Shown here in pieces: positions 15,681-23,808 of a stretch of DNA of 64,000 nt. The position numbers were made by a program, and so were the translations under genes. How positions within the stretch are numbered: position 1 is the first letter of the stretch; every line of letters begins with the position of its first letter. Source of the stretch: Streptomyces sp. B21-105 (lineage in GTDB: Bacteria; Actinomycetota; Actinomycetes; Streptomycetales; Streptomycetaceae); assembly GCF_036898465.1 (NCBI RefSeq), contig NZ_JARUMJ010000001.1, positions 3,720,001-3,784,000 of the forward strand. Direction: 5' to 3'. The notes under the pieces were generated by a model. The model was not told where the DNA came from, ran no database searches, and saw only the letters and a program-made list of their open reading frames with translations.

Positions 15681-17090
15681 CTACGCCCCGGCCGCCTTGG
15701 CGGCCTCGCGCACCGCGCCGGCCACCGCGCCCGCGACCTTGTCGTTGAAGACGCTGGGGATGATGTAGTTCGCGTTGAGCTCGTCCTCGCTCACGACGTC
15801 CGCGAGGGCCTTCGCCGCCGCGAGCATCATCTCCGTGTTGACGGTGCGGGACTGGGCGTCCAGCAGACCGCGGAAGACGCCCGGGAAGACCAGCACGTTG
15901 TTGATCTGGTTGGGGAAGTCGGAGCGGCCGGTGGCCACGACCGCGGCTGTCTGGCGGGCGACCGCCGGGTCGACCTCGGGGTCGGGGTTCGCGAGCGCGA
16001 ACACGATCGAGCCCTCGGCCATCGCGGCCACGTCGTCGCCGTCGAGGACGTTCGGGGCGGAGACGCCGATGAAGACGTCCGCGCCGCGCACGGCCTCCTT
16101 CAGGGTGCCGGTGAGGCCCTCGGGGTTGGTGTTGTCGGCGATCCAGCACAGCGCCGAGTCGGGGGCCGCGTCGACGAGGTCCGGGCGGCCCGCGTGGACC
16201 ACGCCGTGGATGTCGGCGACGACCGCGTTCTTGACGCCGGCGGCGAGCAGCAGCTTGAGGATGGCCGTGCCGGCCGCGCCCGCGCCGGACATGACCACGC
16301 GCACGTCGCCGATGCCCTTGCCGACGACGCGCAGGGCGTTGGTGAGGGAGGCGAGGACGACGATCGCGGTGCCGTGCTGGTCGTCGTGGAAGACGGGGAT
16401 GTCGAGGGCCTCGCGCAGCCGGGCCTCGATCTCGAAGCAGCGGGGCGCGGAGATGTCCTCGAGGTTGATGCCCGCGAAGCCGGGGGCGATCGCCTTGACG
16501 ATCTCGACGATGGCGTCGGTGTCCTGGGTGTCCAGGCACAGCGGCCAGGCGTCGATGCCGGCGAACCGCTTGAAGAGGGCCGCCTTGCCCTCCATGACGG
16601 GCAGCGCGGCCTTCGGGCCGATGTTGCCGAGGCCGAGCACGGCCGAGCCGTCCGTCACGACCGCAACGGAGTTGCGCTTGATGGTGAGGCGGCGGGCGTC
16701 CTCGGGGTTCTCGGCGATCGCCATGCAGACCCGGGCCACACCCGGCGTGTAGATCATCGAGAGGTCGTCACGGTTGCGGATGGGGTGCTTGGACGCCATC
16801 TCGATCTTGCCGCCGAGGTGCATCAGGAACGTACGGTCGGAGACCTTGCCGAGGGTGACGCCCTCGATGCCGCGCAGCTGCTCGACGATCTCGTCGGCGT
16901 GGGAGGTGGAGGTGGCGGCGATGGTGACGTCGATGCGGAGCTTCTCGTGGCCGGACGCCGTGACGTCGAGGCCGGTCACGGAGCCTCCGTGGGACTCGAC
17001 GGCCCCGGTGAGCTGGGAGACCGCGGTTCCGCTCGCGGGCACCTCCAGCCGGACCGTCATCGAGTAGGAGACGCTGGGCGCCGTTGCCAT
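15681..17090 (-). CDS. NAD(P)-dependent malic enzyme with N-terminal ACT domain
   Basis: 469 residues. Oxidative decarboxylation of malate to pyruvate, feeding NAD(P)H and pyruvate into central metabolism. An ACT-type regulatory domain (about 8-85; SMTVRLEVPASGTAVSQL, ending GVTLGKVSDRTF) precedes the malic N domain (about 105-235; IYTPGVARVCMAIAENPE, VVTDGSAVLGLGNIGPKAALPVMEGK) and the NAD-binding domain, with the Rossmann GXGXXG variant MSGAGAAGTAI. The DDQHGTAIVVLASL motif of the metal/substrate site is present. The start at 17090 has GAGGAAG seven bases upstream; the 57-codon upstream extension of the frame is not conserved. Confidence 0.93.
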   Translation of the reverse strand: MATAPSVSYSMTVRLEVPASGTAVSQLTGAVESHGGSVTGLDVTASGHEKLRIDVTIAATSTSHADEIVEQLRGIEGVTLGKVSDRTFLMHLGGKIEMASKHPIRNRDDLSMIYTPGVARVCMAIAENPEDARRLTIKRNSVAVVTDGSAVLGLGNIGPKAALPVMEGKAALFKRFAGIDAWPLCLDTQDTDAIVEIVKAIAPGFAGINLEDISAPRCFEIEARLREALDIPVFHDDQHGTAIVVLASLTNALRVVGKGIGDVRVVMSGAGAAGTAILKLLLAAGVKNAVVADIHGVVHAGRPDLVDAAPDSALCWIADNTNPEGLTGTLKEAVRGADVFIGVSAPNVLDGDDVAAMAEGSIVFALANPDPEVDPAVARQTAAVVATGRSDFPNQINNVLVFPGVFRGLLDAQSRTVNTEMMLAAAKALADVVSEDELNANYIIPSVFNDKVAGAVAGAVREAAKAAGA

Positions 17091-17407
17091 GGCCGACTTC
17101 CTCTGCACTGCTGGGTCGCGGGTTTGCGGTCCGATCGTCGCACCTACCGACGAGTACGGGAAAGCCGCCCCGAGTTGCGATCGTTTTGTTCTCAATGAAC
17201 CTGCGGCCGCGGCACGAGAGAGGCCCGCATCACGGATGATGCGGGCCTCTCTCACGTTCATGACACCGACCCGCCATGCTCGCCTCGCGGCAAGTGGTCG
17301 CTCGTAGCGACGAAGGTTGGGCCCGGGGGCTTGGATCGAGCCGGTGTCACGACCAGGCTAACAAACGGATGCCCGAACGCCATTCCCGTGCGGGCAGTTC
17401 ACCTCGA
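17091..17407. other. Intergenic region helicase 3' end / malic enzyme promoter
   Basis: Contains the malic enzyme promoter zone (17091-17210, relatively AT-rich around TTTTGTTCTCAATG) and a strong hairpin at 17217-17252. Nothing else is seen. Confidence 0.6.
17217..17252 (-). terminator. Hairpin terminator of the HelD-like gene
   Basis: GAGAGGCCCGCATCA / TGATGCGGGCCTCTC form a long perfect stem (about 15 base pairs) with a six-base loop. It lies 155 bases beyond the stop of the upstream minus-strand gene and just ahead of the malic enzyme promoter. Confidence 0.7.
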
Positions 17408-19885
17408 TCAGTCGCGCAGAAGGTCCGGCACCCCGTGCGCGTCCGGCTCGTCCCGCTCCCCGGACACCACCGTGAGCTGCTGCGTCGCCCGGGTGAGGGC
17501 GACGTACAGCACCCGCAGGCCGGCCGGCGACTCGTCGGCGATCTCCGCCGGCGAGACGACGACCGTGGCGTCGTACTCCAGGCCCTTGGCCTCGAGGCTG
17601 CCGAGCGCCACCACGCGGTCCCCGAGACCGGCCAGCCAGCGCCTGGCCTCCTCACGGCGGTTCATGGCGACGACGACGCCGACGGTGCCGTCCACGCGCG
17701 CGAGGAGCCGCTCGGCCTCCGCGCGCACGGCCGGCGCCAGGGAGCCGCGGGCGGCCGTGAAGCGAGGCACGACACCCGTCGACCTGACCGCCGACGGGGA
17801 CTCGGCGCCGGGCATGGCCAGGGCCAGCACCCTGGCGGCCAGCTCGGCGATCTCGGCCGGGTTGCGGTAGTTCACCGTCAGCTGGAAGCGGCGGCGGGGG
17901 CGGGTGCCGAGGGCCTCGTCGCGGGCCTCGGCGGCCTCGTCGGGGTCGGACCAGGAGGACTGGGCGGGGTCGCCGACGACCGTCCAGGTGGCGTGCCGGC
18001 CGCGGCGGCCGACCATGCGCCACTGCATCGGGGTGAGGTCCTGCGCCTCGTCGACGATGACGTGCGCGTACTCGGTGCGCTCCTGGGCGAGCCGCTCGGC
18101 GCGCTCGCGCTGGGTCTCCTCGCGCGTCGGCATCAGCTCCTCGAGGCCGGTGAGCTGGTCCAGCGGGTCGAGCTCGCGTCTCTTGCGGGGGCGGGCCGGG
18201 GCGCCGAGGATCGCCTGGAGCTCGTCGAGCATGGCGATGTCGTGCACGGAGAGCCCGTCCCGCTTGAGGGAGCGGGCGACCTTGCGGACCTCGCCGGGGT
18301 TGAGGATCCGGCGCGCCCAGCGGCCCAGCCGCCGTTCGTCGGCCATGGCCCGCAGGACGGCCTGCGGGGTGAGCTCGGGCCACCAGGCGTCGAGGAAGGC
18401 GATGAAGGCGTCCTCGGTGCTCACGTCCTCGTCGAAGGAGGAGCGCAGCTCTGCGGCGAGCTCCGGGTCGCTGTGCCGGCCGGCCGCGCCGGAGCGCTCC
18501 CACAGGGCGTCCAGGAGCAGCTTGCGGGCGCGGGGGCGCAGCAGGTTCACCGGAGCGGTGCCGCTGAGCGCGCTGTGCCGGACACGCTGCAGGTCGGCGG
18601 CCTCCAGCTCCAGCCGGCGGCCGAAGGCGACGACGCGCAGCCGGCTGGGCGTGCCCGTCGGCACGGGCGCCTCGTCGGGCTCGGCGGCCTGGTCGGGCTC
18701 GTCGAAGCCGAGCTGCGTGGCCTGCGGCGTCCGGGTCGTCTGCGTCGCCCGGGTCGCCCGGGTCGTCTGGGCCGTGCGTCGGCCGCCGCCGGGACCGTGC
18801 TCGGGTGCGCCGCCGTTCTCCAGGGCGCCGCGGGCGGCTTTGCGCAGCACCTTCAGCATCCTGTACGACCCCTTGGCCCGGGCCACCGCCGGGGAGTCGT
18901 ACAGGGTGGCCTCGGCGCCGTCGACGAGGGAGCCGATGGCGCGGATGGCGACCTGGCCCTCCTCGCCGAGGGAGGGCAGTACGCCCTCGGTGTACGCCAC
19001 CAGCAGGGGCGTGGGCGAGACGATCAGGATGCCGCCGGAGTACCGGCGCCGGTCCTGGTAGAGCAGGTAGGCGGCCCGGTGCAGCGCGACGGCGGTCTTG
19101 CCGGTGCCCGGCCCGCCCTCGACGTACGTGACGGAGGCGGCGGGGGCGCGGATGACGAGGTCCTGCTCGGCCTGGATGGAGGCGACGATGTCGCGCATGG
19201 TGTGGCTGCGGGCCTGGCCCAGGGCGGCCATGAGGGCGCCGTCGCCGATGACGGGCAGTTCACCGCCGTCCAGGGTCGCTCTCAGCTCGGGACGCATCAG
19301 GTCGTCCTCGACGCCGAGGACGCGCCGCCCTTTGGAGCGGATCACCCGGCGGCGCACGACACGCCCCGGGTCGACGGGGGTGGAGCGGTAGAACGGGGCG
19401 GCCGCGGGCGCCCGCCAGTCGATGACCAGCGGCGCGTACTCGGAGTCGAGGACGCCGATCCGGCCGATGTGCAGCGTCTCGGCGATGTCGGCCGTGCTGT
19501 CGGGGCGGACGGCGCCCTCGGCGGGCTCGACGGCGGTGTAGGCGCCGTCCGGGCCCCTCTTGCCGTCCTTGCCGAGCAGCAGGTCGATCCGCCCGAACAG
19601 GAAGTCCTCGAACTCGTTGTTGAGCCGGTTGAGGTGGACGCCGGCCCGGAAGACCTGGGCGTCGCGTTCGGCGAGGGCGCCTGGCGTGCCGACCTGGCCG
19701 CGCTGGGCCGCGTCGTTCATGAGGAACTCCGCCTCGTGGATCTTCTCCTCGAGGCGGCGGTACACCCGGTCGAGGTGTACCTGTTCGACCTTGATCTCTC
19801 GGTCCCGCACCGAATCCCCCATGGAATCCTGTGCGGCTTCGTCGACCGATCCGACCACGGTCTCCTGCTGTGCCTGAGCGGCCAC
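17408..19885 (-). CDS. HelD-like UvrD/Rep superfamily ATPase (RNA polymerase recycling type)
   Basis: 825 residues. The N-terminal coiled region (about 20-100; EKIHEAEFLMNDAA) followed by LNRLNNEFEDFLFGRIDLL matches the actinobacterial HelD family, which removes stalled RNA polymerase from DNA. Helicase motifs are Walker A GGPGTGKTAVALHRAAYLLY with Lys263, a Walker B region HVIVDEAQDLTPMQWRM, then TVVGDPAQSSW, LTVNYRNPAEIAELA and LYVALTRATQQL at the C-terminus. A low-complexity Thr/Arg insert (TTRATRATQTTR) splits the middle. No rifamycin-associated element is seen upstream, which argues against the rifamycin-inducible HelR variant, though class cannot be settled here. The start ATG at 19885 gives the expected N-terminus. 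Cytoplasmic. Confidence 0.85.
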   Translation of the reverse strand: MAAQAQQETVVGSVDEAAQDSMGDSVRDREIKVEQVHLDRVYRRLEEKIHEAEFLMNDAAQRGQVGTPGALAERDAQVFRAGVHLNRLNNEFEDFLFGRIDLLLGKDGKRGPDGAYTAVEPAEGAVRPDSTADIAETLHIGRIGVLDSEYAPLVIDWRAPAAAPFYRSTPVDPGRVVRRRVIRSKGRRVLGVEDDLMRPELRATLDGGELPVIGDGALMAALGQARSHTMRDIVASIQAEQDLVIRAPAASVTYVEGGPGTGKTAVALHRAAYLLYQDRRRYSGGILIVSPTPLLVAYTEGVLPSLGEEGQVAIRAIGSLVDGAEATLYDSPAVARAKGSYRMLKVLRKAARGALENGGAPEHGPGGGRRTAQTTRATRATQTTRTPQATQLGFDEPDQAAEPDEAPVPTGTPSRLRVVAFGRRLELEAADLQRVRHSALSGTAPVNLLRPRARKLLLDALWERSGAAGRHSDPELAAELRSSFDEDVSTEDAFIAFLDAWWPELTPQAVLRAMADERRLGRWARRILNPGEVRKVARSLKRDGLSVHDIAMLDELQAILGAPARPRKRRELDPLDQLTGLEELMPTREETQRERAERLAQERTEYAHVIVDEAQDLTPMQWRMVGRRGRHATWTVVGDPAQSSWSDPDEAAEARDEALGTRPRRRFQLTVNYRNPAEIAELAARVLALAMPGAESPSAVRSTGVVPRFTAARGSLAPAVRAEAERLLARVDGTVGVVVAMNRREEARRWLAGLGDRVVALGSLEAKGLEYDATVVVSPAEIADESPAGLRVLYVALTRATQQLTVVSGERDEPDAHGVPDLLRD

Positions 19886-19954
19886 CGGGCCCCCTTCTGA
19901 CGTGCTGGGCAGCCGTCAACCGTACGCCAAGGGGGCCCGGGAAGCCATGCTCCC

Positions 19955-20788
19955 CTACGCGTCGACCTGCACCAGCTTCTTGCCGTCGAAGGTCATGACC
20001 TCGAAGTGGTCGATCTCGTTGGTCTTGAAGGCCGCGCCGCCCGACACGTAGAGCGGGTTCTTGGCCTGTTCGGTCTTGGCGCCGGGGAGGCCGTAGCCCC
20101 ACTCCGGAACGGACCAGGAGGAGACCGTCTCGCGCTCGCCGTTCTTGCCGACGGCGATGAGGGAGCACTTCTCCGGGCCCTTGACGTTCGTCAGCTCGAC
20201 GCCGATCTCCGTGCCCCACGTCTTCTCGCCCATGGCGACGGTCGCGGAGACCTTGCTGGCGGAGTCGGTCGCGGAGACCCGCTGGGCGAGCGCGTCGAAG
20301 GCGTCCTTGGCGGAGTTCGCGGACTTGGTGGAGCCCGCCTGGACGCCGGTGCTCCCGCTGTCGCCGCCGGTCGCGGCCAGCACCGTGAGGGGGCCGCCGA
20401 TGATCAGCGCGGCGGCGGCCGCCACCAGGAAGAAGGAACGGCGGCGCCCCCGCGCGCGGCGCTCGGAGATCTCGTCGACCAGCCGCTCGGCGAGGCGCGG
20501 GCTGGGACGGGCGGACAGGGAGTCGCCGATCGCGGGGGTGCCGGAACCCGGCAGGTCCGCGAGCGCGGCCAGCATCGGTTCCATCCCGGCGAGCTCGTCG
20601 AGCTGCTGGGCGCACCATTCACAGCCGGCGAGATGCGCCTCGAAGGCGGTCGCCTCGGCGTCGTCGAGGATGCCGAGGGCGTAGGCGCCGACGGTCTCGT
20701 GTTCGCTCGGGCTCGGAGATCCCACAGATCCCTGCATGGGGCCAGACATACCCGGCCCACCTGCTCCGAACCCCCCGTAAATGCTCAT
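19955..20788 (-). CDS. rsuA: Zinc-finger anti-sigma factor paired with SigU-type ECF sigma
   Basis: 277 residues. N-terminal anti-sigma domain with the zinc motif (about 50-60; FEAHLAGCEWCAQQ, H-x3-C-x2-C), one transmembrane helix (about 125-145; RSFFLVAAAAALIIGGPLTVL), and a ~130-residue extracytoplasmic domain ending EVMTFDGKKLVQVDA. The architecture is that of a membrane-spanning RskA/RsuA-like regulator that holds the cognate sigma factor at the membrane until an envelope signal. The ATG start overlaps the sigma stop (TGATG), implying translational coupling and stoichiometric synthesis. The symbol follows synteny with the S. coelicolor sigU locus. Confidence 0.88.
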   Translation of the reverse strand: MSIYGGFGAGGPGMSGPMQGSVGSPSPSEHETVGAYALGILDDAEATAFEAHLAGCEWCAQQLDELAGMEPMLAALADLPGSGTPAIGDSLSARPSPRLAERLVDEISERRARGRRRSFFLVAAAAALIIGGPLTVLAATGGDSGSTGVQAGSTKSANSAKDAFDALAQRVSATDSASKVSATVAMGEKTWGTEIGVELTNVKGPEKCSLIAVGKNGERETVSSWSVPEWGYGLPGAKTEQAKNPLYVSGGAAFKTNEIDHFEVMTFDGKKLVQVDA

Positions 20789-21363
20789 CACGCCGTCACC
20801 CCCCGCTCCTCCAGAGCCAGCTTCATCGACCGCAGGGCGTAGAACACCCGTGAGCGCACGGTGCCGCTGGGTATGCCGAGCGTCTCGGCCGCCTCGTTGA
20901 CGGTACGCCCCTTGAAGTACGTCTCGACGAGCACCTCCCGGTGGGCCGGGGTCAGGTCGTCGAGCGCGTCGGACAGCGTCATCAGCCACAGCGCCTTGTC
21001 GATCTCGTCCTCCGCAGGAATGACCTCCAGCGGCGACGGGTCGACCTCCTGCGGCCGGGCCTGCCGGCTGCGGTGGCCGTCGATGACGATGCGACGAGCG
21101 ACCGTCACCAGCCAGGGGCGTACCGATCCGGTCGCCCGATTGAGCTGACCGGCGTTCTTCCAGGCACGGATGAGCGTCTCCTGCACGACGTCCTCGGCAC
21201 GCTGCCGATCTCCGGCAACCAGGCGCAGGACATACGCAAGCAGGGGTCCGGCATGCTCCCGATACAGAGCACGCATCAGCTCCTCGTCAGGTTCCGAGGG
21301 CTGGGACATGCGATGTCGGGCCCTCGATCCACGTTCATTGGCCACGGCCGCATCTTTGCGCAC
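20788..21363 (-). CDS. sigU: ECF RNA polymerase sigma factor, SigU type
   Basis: 191 residues. Region 2 (about 25-95; LMRALYREHAGPLLAYVLRLV, RAEDVVQETLIRAWKNA, WLVTVARRIVIDGHRSR) and region 4 (about 130-185; LDDLTPAHREVLVETYFKGRT, then AAETLGIPSGTVRSRVFYALRSMKLAL) are both complete; there is no region 3, as in all ECF sigmas. The GTG start at 21363 is supported by GGAGG five to six bases upstream; the frame continues to 21618 but that part is not sigma-like, and the ATG at MSQPSEPDEE is a shorter alternative. Co-transcribed and coupled with the anti-sigma gene. In S. coelicolor SigU influences development and secretion. Confidence 0.92.
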   Translation of the reverse strand: MRKDAAVANERGSRARHRMSQPSEPDEELMRALYREHAGPLLAYVLRLVAGDRQRAEDVVQETLIRAWKNAGQLNRATGSVRPWLVTVARRIVIDGHRSRQARPQEVDPSPLEVIPAEDEIDKALWLMTLSDALDDLTPAHREVLVETYFKGRTVNEAAETLGIPSGTVRSRVFYALRSMKLALEERGVTA

Positions 21364-21808
21364 GCCCACCTCCGGTGTCCGGGGGATCCCCCGTTCGGTC
21401 GCTCGACGACGGGTACGCAAGGGGGGTGTTGAGCGTTCAAACCGCGGGGACACTTTTCTTCCGGGTGTCATGACGAGGGGGACATGGCGGCACATTCCCA
21501 CCGTCTTTTCTTTACAAATCCGCCACACCGACAAGAACGCGCCGCGTGCCCGTCGACCGCCACGGGTAAACGGTGTGTAATCGAAATCACTTCGACGATC
21601 GACGGGCTCCGGCTCCACGAAAGCCGCATACCCGGCAGGGCAGTTGGCGGACGGTCAGCCGGGCACAGCCGGAAGGTCGGCAGAATCCGGGGCGGACGCG
21701 CCACCCGGAGTAGGGCCGGGCAGTCACCCGGAGTACGGCACGACCGTCACCCGGAGTGCGACCGGGACGGTCACCCGGAGTACGGCCGGACGGTCACCCG
21801 ACGGGCCC
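21364..21808. other. Intergenic region upstream of sigU with a 23-base repeat array
   Basis: 445 bases. The part near sigU is AT-richer (TTTTCTTTACAAATCCGCC around 21507-21525) and should contain the sigU promoter. The distal part holds the CACCCGGAGT array (21702-21804). No gene supported. Confidence 0.6.
21702..21804. repeat. Five-copy CACCCG(GAGT) tandem array
   Basis: CACCCGGAGT begins at 21702, 21725, 21748 and 21772, with a truncated fifth copy at 21795: period 23-24 bases, spacers such as ACGGCCGGACGGT varying slightly. It lies between the CGNR gene's stop and the sigU promoter. Confidence 0.75.
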
Positions 21809-22405
21809 TCAGGCGCGCGTGAGCGCGGCGCGCCGACGGTGCCGCGCGACCCGTTCCCGGTTCCCGCAGACCTCGCTGGAACACCAGCGCCGGCGGCGCC
21901 CCCGGGAGGTGTCGACGTACACGATGGGGCAGTTGTCGCCCGCGCACCGCCGCAGCCCGGCCCGGGCGACCGGATCGGTGAGCAGTTCCACCGCGTCCAG
22001 GGCGACCGCGGCGAGCAGCGCGGCACAGCCCGGCGGCCGGTCCAACTCGCGCACCAGCGCACCGTCCTCACCACGCACCGCGCACGGGGCGGGCGGCGCG
22101 ATCCGGGCGGCGGCGTTGACCTGGGCCAGCGCGAGGTCGTGCGGGGCGGCGACCGTGTGGGCCAGCCATCCGTGCACCAACTGTCCTATATTGCGGCGTA
22201 GTTCCCGGAAGGCCGGCGGCCAGCTGGGGTCGGCGTGGGTGAGCGGGGTGCCCGGTGGGACGAGCCCGCAGCCGCGGATCCACGCGCACAACGGCGCGAC
22301 GCCGTCGAGATGTTCCTGGGGATGACTGGTCGCCAGCAGGTCGAGACAACACCGCCCGGCGTCGAACCGCAGCTCGTGGAAGTCCGTGACCGTCCCCAGT
22401 GCCAT
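21809..22405 (-). CDS. CGNR zinc-finger domain transcriptional regulator
   Basis: 198 residues. ABATE-type N-terminal domain (about 8-130; FDAGRCCLDLLATSH is its characteristic opening) and a C-terminal CGNR zinc finger (about 150-195): RRCAGDNCPIVYVDTSRGR, then WCSSEVCGNRERVARHRRR with the four cysteines and the CGNR signature. These proteins are putative DNA-binding stress or metabolic regulators; targets unknown. The ATG at 22405 (MALGTVTDF) is preceded by AAGGCGG; the frame's 15 additional codons are unlikely to be used. Same strand as nnaR (127-base gap) but probably separately transcribed. Confidence 0.88.
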   Translation of the reverse strand: MALGTVTDFHELRFDAGRCCLDLLATSHPQEHLDGVAPLCAWIRGCGLVPPGTPLTHADPSWPPAFRELRRNIGQLVHGWLAHTVAAPHDLALAQVNAAARIAPPAPCAVRGEDGALVRELDRPPGCAALLAAVALDAVELLTDPVARAGLRRCAGDNCPIVYVDTSRGRRRRWCSSEVCGNRERVARHRRRAALTRA

Positions 22406-22532
22406 GCGCCACCGCCTTGGGCGTTCTCCCGGAAGAACCCTTCCCCTCACAGTGCCAGCGCGGGAGACCGATAACCACCCCGTGCGGGCGCACTCCCCGG
22501 GGCAGTCACGGCCCCGGGGGCGGGCAAACCGC

Positions 22533-23708
22533 TCAGACGTCCGCGTACTTGGCGTCCGCGGCCGGATCGAGCGCCAGCCGGTACCCGCGCTTGACCACGG
22601 TCTGGATCAGCTTGGGCGCGCCGAGGGCCGTCCGCAGCCGGGCCATCGCCGTCTCGACGGCGTGCTCGTCCCGGCCCGCCCCGGGCAGCGCCCGCAGCAG
22701 ATCGGCCCGCGGCACCACCCACCCCGGCCGCCGCGACAGCGCCCGCAGCAGCGACATCCCGGCCGGCGGCACCGGCCGCAGCTCCCCGTCGACCAGCACC
22801 GCGTGGCCGCGGATCTCCACCTGGTGACCGGCGAGCGGCAGCGCCCGGGCCCGGGTCGGCAGCTCCTGGCACAGCAGCTGCACGAGCGGCCCGAGCCGGA
22901 ACCGCTCCGGCTGGACGGTGTCCACGCCGCGCGCCTGCAGCGGCACCGCGGTGACGGGGCCGACGCAGACCGGCAGCACGTCGTGGCGCAGGGCGGTGAG
23001 CAGCTCGGACAGCAGTCCGCGCTCCTCCGCCCGGGAGAACAGCGACACGGCCGCGGGCGCGCTGGTGAAGGTGATCGCGTCCAGGCCGCGCGCGACGGCG
23101 GCGTCGATGAGCCGGTCGAGCGGTGAGATGTCCTCCGGCGGCATCCACCGGTACACGGGCACCCCCACCACCTCGGCGCCCGCCGCACGCAGCGACTCCA
23201 CGAACCCGGGCAGCGGTTCGCCGTGCAGCTGGACGGCGACCCGGCGCCCCTCGACGCCCTCCTCCAGCAGCCGGTCGAGCACCTCGGCCATGGACTCGCT
23301 GGACGGCGACCACGCCTCCGTCAGCCCGGCGGCCCGGACGGCGCCCTTCACCTTGGGACCGCGGGCGAGCAGCTCCACCCCACCCAGGCGGGCGAGCAAC
23401 TGCTCGCCGAGTCCCCAGCCGTCGGCCGCCTCGATCCAGCCGCGGAAGCCGATGGCGGTGGTGGCGACCACGACGTCGGGGGCCTGGTCGATGAGCTCCT
23501 TGGTGGCGGCGAGCAGCTCGCTGTCGTCGGCGAGCTGCACGATCCGCAGGGCGGGCGCGTGCAGCACCGCCGCCCCGCGCCGCTGGAGCAGCGCGCCGAG
23601 CTCCTCGGCCCGGCGCGCGGCCGTCACGCCCACGGTGAAGCCCGCGAGAGGCCCGTGTTCGACGGCGCCCCGGTGGCCGGTGGCCGGTTGTTGCTGTTCC
23701 TGGTGCAT
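22533..23708 (-). CDS. nnaR: NnaR-type regulator: uroporphyrinogen-III synthase-like domain fused to winged helix
   Basis: 391 residues. A HemD-like domain (about 22-270; LAGFTVGVTAARRAEELGALL, VVATTAIGFRGWIEAA, AITFTSAPAAVSLFSRAEE, PVCVGPVTAVPLQARGV) is fused to an OmpR-type winged helix (about 290-385; PAGMSLLRALSRRPGWVV, AVETAMARLRTAL, IQTVVKRGYRLALD). This fusion next to a nitrate transporter is the NnaR arrangement: in S. coelicolor NnaR is a GlnR-controlled activator of nitrate/nitrite assimilation. Whether the HemD part is enzymatic is unknown. ATG at 23708. Downstream of narK with a hairpin between, so probably its own transcription unit. Confidence 0.88.
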   Translation of the reverse strand: MHQEQQQPATGHRGAVEHGPLAGFTVGVTAARRAEELGALLQRRGAAVLHAPALRIVQLADDSELLAATKELIDQAPDVVVATTAIGFRGWIEAADGWGLGEQLLARLGGVELLARGPKVKGAVRAAGLTEAWSPSSESMAEVLDRLLEEGVEGRRVAVQLHGEPLPGFVESLRAAGAEVVGVPVYRWMPPEDISPLDRLIDAAVARGLDAITFTSAPAAVSLFSRAEERGLLSELLTALRHDVLPVCVGPVTAVPLQARGVDTVQPERFRLGPLVQLLCQELPTRARALPLAGHQVEIRGHAVLVDGELRPVPPAGMSLLRALSRRPGWVVPRADLLRALPGAGRDEHAVETAMARLRTALGAPKLIQTVVKRGYRLALDPAADAKYADV

Positions 23709-23753
23709 AGCTCTCGTCCCGCAGTCACGTTGCGTCCGACCTACATGCCGACG

Positions 23754-23779
23754 AGCCTGTCAACGGTGCGTGACAGGCT
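23754..23779. promoter_or_regulatory. Inverted repeat between narK and nnaR
   Basis: AGCCTGTCA (23754-23762) and TGACAGGCT (23771-23779) are perfect nine-base arms with an eight-base loop, 45 bases upstream of nnaR and 30 bases beyond the narK stop. It could terminate narK, or be an operator of nnaR. No U-tract follows. Confidence 0.5.
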
Positions 23780-23808
23780 CGGTTCGGCTTCATGTCGCCC
23801 GTGTTACG

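Noticed and set aside
17276..19900. 874-residue plus-strand frame
   Set aside because: Antisense to the HelD-like gene, whose helicase motifs are clear on the minus strand.
19886..19954. Possible rifamycin-associated element upstream of the HelD-like gene
   Set aside because: No copy of the expected palindrome is present, so the rifamycin-inducible HelR reading is not supported.
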